NCBI GenBank assembly: GCA_017303735.1
Contig: JAFLCF010000168.1
Span: 1-9,692, forward strand
From: Anaerolineae bacterium
GTDB taxonomy: Bacteria > Chloroflexota > Anaerolineae > Anaerolineales > Villigracilaceae
Length of the DNA: 9,692 nt
Reading direction: 5' to 3'
A model generated the notes under the pieces. That model had not been told where the DNA came from and searched no databases. It was given only the letters and a program-made list of their open reading frames with translations. Made by a program: the position numbers and the translations under genes. Shown here in pieces: positions 1 through 5,428 of the stretch (position 1 is the stretch's first letter; every line of letters starts with the position of its first letter).

Positions 1-2
1 GG

Positions 3-722
3 CAGAATCCGCTCATCCCTGCGCCAGAGGTCTATTATTTTGACCAAGCCAAAGATTTGTGTGACGCGGATTACTTCTTCATGGAAAAAATTCAGGGCGA
101 GAATCTCGAACACGCCAAAGACAATTTACCTGAGGATGTCATGCAGTCAATTGAGTTTCGCATTGGCGAGATCGTCCGCGAGATCAACGGATTTGAAGGA
201 ACGTACTTCGGTTACGAAGGCAATCCCGACTTGCGCGCCGAGACTTGGAAGCAAGCCTTTCTCAAGATCATCGACTCGCTGTTGGAAGACGCCGCTCGCA
301 AAAATGTTGCGTTCGATTTTCCGTATGAAGAGATCCGTGCCGCTGTTTTGAAACACGCCCCCGCGCTCGATGAAGTGACCACACCACACCTCGTCCACTG
401 GGACGCGTGGAACCTGAACTTCTTCGTCAAAGATGGAGCGGTTTCGGGCATTCTCGATTTCGAACGCGCACTCTGGGCAGACCCGTTGATGGAAGCGCAG
501 TTTCGCGCGCTATTCTTCGGTCAGGGAATCACGCCCAGTCTGCACGGCTATGGCAAGACTTTTTTTACCCACACAGAAGAACAACGCAATTATTTGTATG
601 TGCTCCACCTCGCGCTTGTGATGAACATCGAACATTATTACCGCAATTACGATACCGATGATGTATTCCACATGTCGCGGCAGTTTATTGGCAAGGCAAT
701 GGAGTGGTTGAAGACTCATTAA
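3..722 (+). CDS. Aminoglycoside phosphotransferase (APH)/choline kinase-like family protein, 5'-partial
   Basis: The reading frame is open from the left edge (position 3), so the true start and the N-terminal ATP-binding lobe lie outside the window. The TTG at 57 is an internal codon, because the upstream in-frame codons (NPLIPAPEVYYFD...) continue the family pattern 'P.PEV...D...FFMEKI.GENL'. The C-terminal lobe is complete. The Brenner motif HWDAWNLN has H at 396, the catalytic-type D at 402 and N at 417 (HxDxxxxN). It is followed by the metal-binding LDFE with D at 456, then ERALWADPLMEAQF. This is PF01636-type architecture: ATP-dependent phosphorylation of a small hydroxylated substrate in the cytoplasm. 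The substrate cannot be read from the sequence. Many such environmental proteins are not antibiotic-resistance enzymes, and I would not call it resistance. It converges on the next gene with a 69-base gap and no obvious terminator. Confidence 0.88.
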   Translation, partial: QNPLIPAPEVYYFDQAKDLCDADYFFMEKIQGENLEHAKDNLPEDVMQSIEFRIGEIVREINGFEGTYFGYEGNPDLRAETWKQAFLKIIDSLLEDAARKNVAFDFPYEEIRAAVLKHAPALDEVTTPHLVHWDAWNLNFFVKDGAVSGILDFERALWADPLMEAQFRALFFGQGITPSLHGYGKTFFTHTEEQRNYLYVLHLALVMNIEHYYRNYDTDDVFHMSRQFIGKAMEWLKTH

Positions 723-791
723 TAACACGCGTTCGGTGCAGGAAGAATGCGGCTCGCAATGATGGAATTCTAATTATTTTCGACTGACCAC

Positions 792-1613
792 TTACAGTCC
801 CTTTATAAAAGATTGTATGCATTCAAGATACTTGGCAAACTGCTCGCGGCGAATGCTATGCCCCGCATCGGCAATATGTGCCACGTGCATGTGCGGGATG
901 TATGTTTTGAGTTGAGCAATATCTTTTTCGCCCGATGCTGCGCCACGTTTTGATTCCGCGCTGATGAACAATGTGGGGCAGGTGATTCTCTTGAACAGAT
1001 TCGGCAGGTCAATAGAGAGCATATCAGGCGGATCGATCAAGGCTGTGACCCTGGGGCTGACTCTATGCTTGGAGTTGATCCACGGCTCGATCTCCGCTTC
1101 AGACCACGCCGGGTTCTGTTCCCGGCATTCGGACAGTAACTCTTCCCATGTCTTTCGCTTGATGGAATTTACCCAAGTGTTAAATCCGTCCTTGAAATTT
1201 TCGTCACGAGGGGTATTTTCAGACATCATCCAGAACGGAGGCGGGTCTTCCAACAAGATCGCACGCGGTACTGAGGGATACAAACCAGCCGTCACAAGCG
1301 CTGTGATGGCTCCCATCGAATGCCCCAGCAGAATAGGTTTATCCAATTTCAATGCCTGAAGCACCCCAGCCAGCTCCGCACCGAGATTCTGCAGAGTGTA
1401 TCCATCTTCAGGCGCATCAGATTTGCCATGCCCGCGCGTATCGACCATGATCACATCGAAATCCTCAGCAAGGACTTCTGCAATGGGCGACCAACACATC
1501 CCATCATCGGTGATGCCGTGTGCCAACACAAGCGGCGGTTTATTTCCACCTGTGCGATAGGAATGGATTCTCACCCCGTTTGAAATCACATATTCAGAAA
1601 TTATATGGAGCAT
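792..1613 (-). CDS. Alpha/beta hydrolase fold protein
   Basis: A 273-residue alpha/beta hydrolase using the ATG at 1613. Visible features are the oxyanion-region HG (32-33, LVLAHGITDDG), the VDTRGHGKSD strand-loop (57-66), the nucleophile elbow GHSMG with Ser99, and the catalytic His252 in DAGHSIRRE. The acid after strand beta-7 appears to be Glu220 (LFISAES) rather than the commoner Asp. Start choice: the frame extends upstream to an ATG at 1658 and a TTG at 1676. However, AAGGA (1622-1618) sits 4 bases before the ATG at 1613, and family members typically begin just before 'SEYVISNGVRIH'. Substrate unknown: a cytoplasmic esterase, lactonase or C-C hydrolase are all possible. It is transcribed divergently from the merR-type gene, so its upstream region contains that gene's operator and shared regulation is possible but unproven. 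Confidence 0.9.
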   Translation of the reverse strand: MLHIISEYVISNGVRIHSYRTGGNKPPLVLAHGITDDGMCWSPIAEVLAEDFDVIMVDTRGHGKSDAPEDGYTLQNLGAELAGVLQALKLDKPILLGHSMGAITALVTAGLYPSVPRAILLEDPPPFWMMSENTPRDENFKDGFNTWVNSIKRKTWEELLSECREQNPAWSEAEIEPWINSKHRVSPRVTALIDPPDMLSIDLPNLFKRITCPTLFISAESKRGAASGEKDIAQLKTYIPHMHVAHIADAGHSIRREQFAKYLECIQSFIKGL

Positions 1614-1681
1614 ATGTTCCTTCCAACTATCTTTTGGATTTAATCTTACCGCATCCATTCCAAATTGCACCTTCAAAACCC

Positions 1682-1712
1682 TTGACTTGGAGTCAACTCC
1701 AGGGTTTACACT
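1682..1712 (+). promoter_or_regulatory. MerR-type promoter with operator dyad
   Basis: The -35 element is TTGACT (1682-1687) and the -10 element is TACACT (1707-1712), with a 19-base spacer. Such an over-long spacer is the hallmark of promoters that MerR-family proteins activate by DNA distortion. Inside it lies the dyad CTTGGAGTCAACTCCAGG (1686-1703), with half-sites CTTGGAGT and CCTGGAGT (reverse complement) matching at 7 of 8 bases. The predicted transcription start, about 1719, leaves only about 11 bases before the ATG at 1730, with GAGGTG (1720-1725) as ribosome binding site. Autoregulation by the adjacent MerR protein is inferred. The dyad may also influence the divergent hydrolase. Confidence 0.8.
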
Positions 1713-1729
1713 AGCTTCCGAGGTGACCC

Positions 1730-2110
1730 ATGAAAATTCAAGAAGTGAGCGAAAAATACAGCCTCTCCGCCGATACCTTGCGCTACTACGAGCGTGCGGG
1801 ATTAATTCCTCCAGTCACGCGCACTTTGAGCGGCATCCGGGATTATAGTGAACTCGATATGCGTCGTGTGGAATTCATCAAGTGCATGCGCAGTGCAGGC
1901 TTGTCCATTGAAGTGTTGATCGATTATGTGACGCTTGTACAAAAAGGTGATTCGACCATCGAGGCGCGAAAAGATATTTTGAAGGAACAGCGTGAGCAAC
2001 TCATCGCTCGCATGGCAGAAATGCAAAAGACGCTCGATATTTTGAATCACAAAATCGAAGTGTATGAAAAAAATATTCTCGAAAAAGAAAAACTGATGAA
2101 AGAGGAATAG
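1730..2110 (+). CDS. MerR family regulator, AdhR/NmlR-like (aldehyde/electrophile-sensing type)
   Basis: A 126-residue MerR-family DNA-binding regulator. Residues 1-20 form the helix-turn-helix (IQEVSEKYSLSADTLRYYE), the first wing includes RTLSGIRDY (31-39), a second helical pair follows, and residues 75-120 form the long dimerisation coiled coil. The single cysteine, Cys52 in EFIKCMRSAGL, sits at the position of the thiol sensor of Bacillus AdhR and pneumococcal NmlR. This suggests response to reactive carbonyls such as aldehydes or methylglyoxal by thiol modification. There is no C-terminal metal-binding cysteine cluster, which argues against CueR/ZntR/MerR metal sensors. The start is fixed by GAGGTG five bases upstream of the ATG and by the promoter at 1682-1712. 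Three bases separate its stop from the next ORF, which together with the F420 oxidoreductase forms a probable operon. I am confident of the subfamily; the actual inducer is inferred. Confidence 0.9.
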   Translation: MKIQEVSEKYSLSADTLRYYERAGLIPPVTRTLSGIRDYSELDMRRVEFIKCMRSAGLSIEVLIDYVTLVQKGDSTIEARKDILKEQREQLIARMAEMQKTLDILNHKIEVYEKNILEKEKLMKEE

Positions 2111-2113
2111 AAC

Positions 2114-2221
2114 ATGCAAACACGAAAACTGGGCAAACGCAATTTGGAAGCTTCAGCAAATGACTTGGGCGAGATTCGCAGTGTGATGGAAAAAATTACA
2201 GTGGTAGGAAATCGGTATTAA
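2114..2221 (+). pseudogene. Internally deleted aldo/keto reductase remnant (35 codons, frame intact)
   Basis: A short frame with ATG at 2114 and TAA at 2219-2221. The first part, MQTRKLGKRNLEASA, is the characteristic N-terminus of aldo/keto reductases (pattern M.TR.LG..GLEVSALG.GCMG). The second part, DLGEIRSVMEKITVVGNRY, matches the C-terminal pattern 'DL.EI....SKI.V.G.RY' of the same family. About 280 residues between them, including all catalytic residues, are missing, and the two ends are joined in frame. It starts three bases after the merR-type gene and ends 16 bases before the F420 oxidoreductase. An AdhR-type regulator followed by an aldo/keto reductase is a common arrangement, which supports the interpretation. 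It is not a copy of the intact reductase at 4143-5129, whose N-terminus differs. The peptide may still be translated; no function can be assigned. Confidence 0.72.
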
Positions 2222-2237
2222 ATCAAAGGAGATTACA

Positions 2238-3122
2238 ATGCACATCGGATTACAAATTCCATCTTTCAAAGCCCTTGGTGGCACAGCGGACATTCGACCC
2301 AAACTAAAAGAAGTCGTCACCACCGCGGAAGCAGCGGGTTTCTACAGCCTGTGGGTGATGGATCATTATTACCAAATTAAAGGCTTGTTCGGTGAAGCCT
2401 ACACCGACCCGATGCTGGAAGCATATACCACACTCGGATATTTTGCAGGACTGACAGAGAAAGCCAAACTCGGTGTGTTGGTAACAGGTGTGATCTATCG
2501 TCACCCCGCCGTGTTGATGAAGATGGTGAATACCCTTGATATTCTCTCAGGCGGTCGCGCTTATTTTGGCATTGGCGCAGCATGGTATGAGGATGAAGCA
2601 AAAGGGAGTGGCATCCCTTATCCGTCAACATCGGAACGTTTTGAACAACTGGAAGATAGTCTGAAACTGGCGAAAGCACTCTGGGCTAGTGATGAGATAG
2701 CCTTTGAGGGTAAGCATTTTTCTGCTCCAGCCATCACCAATAATCCACGTCCGCTTTCGAATCCACATCCGCGTATCATGATCGGCGGAACAGGTCCGAA
2801 TAAAACGCTGCGCATGGTCGCCCAATATGCGGATGCCTGCAATATCGGCGATTGGGTCGGGGCGGCGAATATGCAAAAGGCGCTGGACGACATCAAACGT
2901 CATTGTGACGCGCTGGGACGCGATTACGACTCGGTTGAGAAAACCTGCCTCGGCACCGTGAATCTTTCCGCGAAGGATACGGTCGGCGGCGTTGTCAACC
3001 AAATCAAAAAACTCTCTCAAATGGGATTCACCCACGCCATCTTCAACATGCCCGACCTGTACACGGGTAATCCGCTCGAAACGTTTGCAAAACAAATCAT
3101 CCCCGAAGTGGCGGGACTTTAA
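2238..3122 (+). CDS. LLM class F420-dependent oxidoreductase
   Basis: A 294-residue luciferase-like monooxygenase fold protein (PF00296) of the kind annotated as F420-dependent LLM oxidoreductase, full length for that group. It opens on the first barrel strand, MHIGLQIPSF. The WVMDHYYQ segment (39-45), the LGVLVTGVIYRHP segment (78-90), the GIGAAWYEDE loop (111-120) with the following ERFEQLEDSL helix (133-142), and IMIGGTG (180-186) near the expected cofactor-phosphate loop are all typical. It probably transfers hydride between reduced F420 (possibly FMN) and an unknown substrate in the cytoplasm. AAAGGAG (2225-2231), six bases before the ATG, is a strong ribosome binding site. It is last in the merR-type operon, suggesting a role in reducing or detoxifying reactive carbonyl compounds; that role is inference. 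Confidence 0.9.
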   Translation: MHIGLQIPSFKALGGTADIRPKLKEVVTTAEAAGFYSLWVMDHYYQIKGLFGEAYTDPMLEAYTTLGYFAGLTEKAKLGVLVTGVIYRHPAVLMKMVNTLDILSGGRAYFGIGAAWYEDEAKGSGIPYPSTSERFEQLEDSLKLAKALWASDEIAFEGKHFSAPAITNNPRPLSNPHPRIMIGGTGPNKTLRMVAQYADACNIGDWVGAANMQKALDDIKRHCDALGRDYDSVEKTCLGTVNLSAKDTVGGVVNQIKKLSQMGFTHAIFNMPDLYTGNPLETFAKQIIPEVAGL

Positions 3123-3138
3123 TGGGTTGCATTACGAA

Positions 3139-3184
3139 GCCGCGAAGATTACAGAGTTTAATTTTTTCTCTGCAACTTCGCGGC
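3139..3184. repeat. REP-like imperfect palindrome between genes
   Basis: GCCGCGAAG (3139-3147) pairs perfectly with CTTCGCGGC (3176-3184). After a small internal mismatch, CAGAG (3152-3156) pairs with CTCTG (3168-3172), leaving an AT-only loop (3157-3167). No T-run follows the stem on either strand, so it is not a standard rho-independent terminator. The GC-rich CGCGAAG arms and intergenic position resemble dispersed repetitive palindromes. It separates the oxidoreductase from the transporter gene and could stabilise the upstream mRNA 3' end. Confidence 0.6.
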
Positions 3185-3206
3185 GAAAAAATACACCATA
3201 AATAAC

Positions 3207-4130
3207 ATGCCATCCCATCATTCCAACCTGAAAGGCATTGGCTTTCTTCTTTTGGCAATGCTCATCGGCTCCACCCAAGCCGCCGCCGTCAAATGGATCG
3301 GCGGCAATTACTCCGTGCTGGAGATCGTCACCTTTCGCAGCTTGGCTGCCTTGCCCATCACCATCCTCTTCTTTCGGCTTGAAGGCGGCAAAGGCTTGCC
3401 CACCACCAATCAACGCACCACCCAATATGTGCGCGGATTTTTCCTCTTCCTCTCCTACACCACCTACATGATGGGTCTTGCCGCCCTGCCGTTGGCGAGT
3501 GTCGAGTCGCTTCGTTTTTCGGGTCCGCTGATGATCACCATTCTGTCCGTTTTCATGCTCGCCGAAAAAGTGGAATGGCAGCGCTGGCTGGCTTTACTGA
3601 TTGGATTTTCTGGCATTCTGCTGATCATTCAACCTGGTTCGACTCAATTTAACGAAGGCTCGATCTTCGTTTTGATCTCGGTTCTTTTCTACGCCCTGAC
3701 CGTGATCCTAACCAGAAAGATGAACGCCGCTGATAGCAGCGCCACGATGGCGTATTTCAGCGTGTGGGTATATCTGATTTCGGCTTTCGTTTTTTCTCCG
3801 CTGGCTGCCGCCGTAGGAGAAATTCCAAACGCTCATCCGAGTATCGCCTTTCTATTCCACGCCTGGACAATGCCCACCGTGTTGGACTTCTCCGTCATGG
3901 CTGGCTTGGGATTGATCTGGAGTTTGTGGGCATACTTTGTGACCCGTGCTTACAGCATTGCTCAGGCTTCGGTCATTGCCCCATTTGAATATGCTTCGCT
4001 TCCAATCAGTATCCTGTGGGGTTTTCTCTTCTGGCGCGAAATACCAACCTTGCTCACCATCGCGGGCGCAGCGTTGACTCTGGCAAGCGGCATGTTTATT
4101 TTGTATCTGGATCGAAAACCCAAAATATAA
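3207..4130 (+). CDS. EamA/DMT family transporter
   Basis: A 307-residue integral membrane protein with about ten hydrophobic helices arranged as two EamA repeats (roughly residues 10-145 and 150-300), the classic layout and length of the drug/metabolite transporter superfamily. Typical segments are GIGFLLLAMLIGSTQAAAVK in helix 1, FRSLAALPITILFF in helix 2, and in the second repeat the APFEYASLPISILWGFLFWRE motif region. The substrate is unknown; family members export metabolites, amino acids or nucleotide-like compounds. No good Shine-Dalgarno is visible before the ATG at 3207. A CATAAA element at 3197-3202 would place transcription start near the ATG, so leaderless expression is possible but weakly supported. 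Twelve bases separate it from the downstream aldo/keto reductase, so the two are probably co-transcribed. Confidence 0.9.
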   Translation: MPSHHSNLKGIGFLLLAMLIGSTQAAAVKWIGGNYSVLEIVTFRSLAALPITILFFRLEGGKGLPTTNQRTTQYVRGFFLFLSYTTYMMGLAALPLASVESLRFSGPLMITILSVFMLAEKVEWQRWLALLIGFSGILLIIQPGSTQFNEGSIFVLISVLFYALTVILTRKMNAADSSATMAYFSVWVYLISAFVFSPLAAAVGEIPNAHPSIAFLFHAWTMPTVLDFSVMAGLGLIWSLWAYFVTRAYSIAQASVIAPFEYASLPISILWGFLFWREIPTLLTIAGAALTLASGMFILYLDRKPKI

Positions 4131-4142
4131 AAGGAGAATCAA

Positions 4143-5129
4143 ATGGAATACTCTCGTTTGGGAAATACTGGCATGAAAGTCTCGCGCCTCTGCCTCGGCT
4201 GTATGGGATTTGGCACCGCCGAAGGCTGGACGCACAACACATGGGCATTGAATGAAGAAGACAGCCGCGTCATCGTCAAGAAAGCCCTCGAACTTGGAAT
4301 CAATTTCTTCGACACCGCCAATGTCTATGCCTATGGTGTGAGCGAAGAATTTCTGGGACGCGCATTGAAAGATTTCGTCAAACGTGATGAAGTGGTCATC
4401 GCCACCAAACTGCATGGCAAAATGAACAACACGCCAAACGGCGGCGGACTCTCGCGCAAAGCCATCTTCGCGGAAATTGACAATAGTCTGCGCCGCCTCG
4501 ATGTTGATTATGTTGACCTGTACATCACTCACCGCTGGGATTATGAAACACCCATCGAAGAGACGATGGAAGCCTTGAATGATGTTGTCCGCGCAGGCAA
4601 GGCGCGCTACATTGGAGCATCTGCCATGTTCGCATGGCAATTTCAAAAGGCGTTGCACACCTCAGAGAAAAACGGCTGGGCGCGTTTTGTGTCCATGCAG
4701 AATCACATGAACCTGATCTACCGCGAAGAAGAGCGCGAAATGTTGCCGCTCTGCCGTGATCAGAAAATCGGCACCACCCCGTACAGTCCGCTCGCTTCGG
4801 GCAGGTTGACCCGCGATTGGTCCGCAGAAAAAACAGCGCGCTCTGAAAGCGATGTGATTGCCAAAGGCAAATATGATTCCACTTCCGAAGCCGATCAAAA
4901 AGTTGTCGAGCGCGTGGCAGAGATCGCCCAAAAGCGCGGAGTCTCGCGTACGCATGTGGCGCTGGCGTGGTTGCTGCAAAAAGAACCAGTGACGGCTCCG
5001 ATCATTGGCGCAAGCAAGATCAGTCATTTGGAAGAGGCGGTAGGCGCTTTATCGGTGAAGTTAACTGCGGATGATGTTGCATATCTCGAAGAACCGTATG
5101 TGCCTCATCGGGTGGTGGGACACCAATAA
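4143..5129 (+). CDS. Aldo/keto reductase
   Basis: A 328-residue (beta/alpha)8 NADPH-dependent oxidoreductase with the full catalytic tetrad: Asp57 and Tyr62 (FFDTANVYAYG), Lys89 (VVIATKL) and His130 (DLYITHRWD). The C-terminal cofactor-binding segment TAPIIGASKISHLEEAV is present, as is the SPLASGRLTRDW loop. The length and the THRWD signature resemble the YajO/AKR11-13 type bacterial reductases. It probably reduces aldehydes or ketones to alcohols in the cytoplasm; the physiological substrate cannot be read. AAGGAG (4131-4136), six bases before the ATG, is a strong ribosome binding site. The gene follows the transporter by 12 bases and ends just before a strong terminator, so transporter and reductase form a two-gene unit. 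Confidence 0.94.
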   Translation: MEYSRLGNTGMKVSRLCLGCMGFGTAEGWTHNTWALNEEDSRVIVKKALELGINFFDTANVYAYGVSEEFLGRALKDFVKRDEVVIATKLHGKMNNTPNGGGLSRKAIFAEIDNSLRRLDVDYVDLYITHRWDYETPIEETMEALNDVVRAGKARYIGASAMFAWQFQKALHTSEKNGWARFVSMQNHMNLIYREEEREMLPLCRDQKIGTTPYSPLASGRLTRDWSAEKTARSESDVIAKGKYDSTSEADQKVVERVAEIAQKRGVSRTHVALAWLLQKEPVTAPIIGASKISHLEEAVGALSVKLTADDVAYLEEPYVPHRVVGHQ

Positions 5130-5137
5130 TAAGTTTT

Positions 5138-5169
5138 AAAAAGGAGCACAGTCCATGTGCTCCTTTTTT
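5138..5169 (+). terminator. Rho-independent terminator after aldo/keto reductase
   Basis: A 13-bp perfect stem (5138-5150 with 5156-5168) has the GC-containing core GGAGCACA/TGTGCTCC, a five-base loop GTCCA and a following T-run (5164-5169), nine bases after the reductase stop codon. The A-run at the 5' side gives a T-run on the other strand, so it may work in both directions. Confidence 0.92.
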
Positions 5170-5195
5170 AGATGTAGTTTTTAGTGATAACTATT

Positions 5196-5226
5196 TTGAC
5201 CTGTTCGCACAGACCAAAGTTACAAT
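5196..5226 (+). promoter_or_regulatory. Possible promoter of the former GH3 gene / MFS-glucokinase block
   Basis: TTGACC (5196-5201) and TACAAT (5221-5226) resemble -35 and -10 boxes, but the spacer is 19 bases. A short dyad, CTGT-TCGC-ACAG (5201-5212), lies inside the spacer and could be an operator half. It follows the upstream terminator and precedes the GH3 relic, so it is well placed to drive the downstream sugar genes. The predicted start near 5233 would leave almost no leader before the relic's ATG at 5237. Confidence 0.35.
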
Positions 5227-5236
5227 TGCGATTCCT

Positions 5237-5302
5237 ATGCCCGCAGATATTAAATCAATTATTTCTCAAATGACCTTTGAAGAAAAGGCGGCAGGTTCAT
5301 AG
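5237..5302 (+). pseudogene. Truncated N-terminus of a glycoside hydrolase family 3 beta-glucosidase
   Basis: A 21-codon frame from ATG 5237 to TAG 5300-5302. Its peptide contains DIKSIISQMTFEEKAA, which closely follows the conserved opening of GH3 beta-glucosidases ('I..L...MTLEEKAAL..G'). In intact members this continues for 700 or more residues; here a stop codon follows two codons after the motif. The downstream MFS transporter and glucokinase are the natural partners of an intracellular beta-glucosidase, which supports reading it as the relic of a deleted gene. It lies in the same frame as the extended MFS frame, but the TAG separates them. The match is short, so chance cannot be excluded. 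Confidence 0.65.
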
Positions 5303-5356
5303 TATGAAGTAGTACAATTAAAAGTCACATCGCAGAGACTTTCACTTACTGTGTGT

Positions 5357-5404
5357 AATAATGCGACGGCGCTGTCCGCAAGGAATGGCGCCGTTATTAA
5401 CGCA
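5357..5404 (+). promoter_or_regulatory. Structured leader hairpin upstream of MFS gene
   Basis: ACGGCGC (5366-5372) pairs perfectly with GCGCCGT (5388-5394). Within its loop TCC (5375-5377) pairs with GGA (5382-5384) around a GCAA loop, a GNRA-type tetraloop. Outer pairs AATA (5357-5360) with TATT (5395-5398), or alternatively TGCG (5362-5365) with CGCA (5401-5404), could extend it. There is no following T-run, so it is not a simple terminator. It sits about 25 bases before the preferred MFS start and may be a translation- or stability-controlling leader; no known riboswitch class is recognised. Confidence 0.4.
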
Positions 5405-5428
5405 AGCGACAAGGCAGCGAAATTCATC

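Noticed and set aside
3..722. Calling the phosphotransferase an antibiotic-resistance gene
   Set aside because: Only the general APH fold motifs are visible, the N-terminal lobe is missing and the substrate is unknown.
964..1359. A 131-codon plus-strand frame inside the hydrolase gene
   Set aside because: It is antisense to the conserved alpha/beta hydrolase, whose catalytic motifs are all on the minus strand.
2625..3095. A 156-codon minus-strand frame opposite the LLM oxidoreductase
   Set aside because: It mirrors conserved coding sequence on the plus strand and has no recognisable domain or ribosome binding site.
3852..4658. A 268-codon minus-strand open frame opposite the transporter and aldo/keto reductase genes
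   Set aside because: It overlaps two well-supported plus-strand genes, spans their junction and shows no family motif; it is a shadow frame.
5351..5428. N-terminal extension of the MFS transporter from GTG 5351
   Set aside because: The 26 extra residues encode a hairpin region, look unlike a transporter N-terminus and lack a good ribosome binding site, so the ATG at 5429 is preferred.
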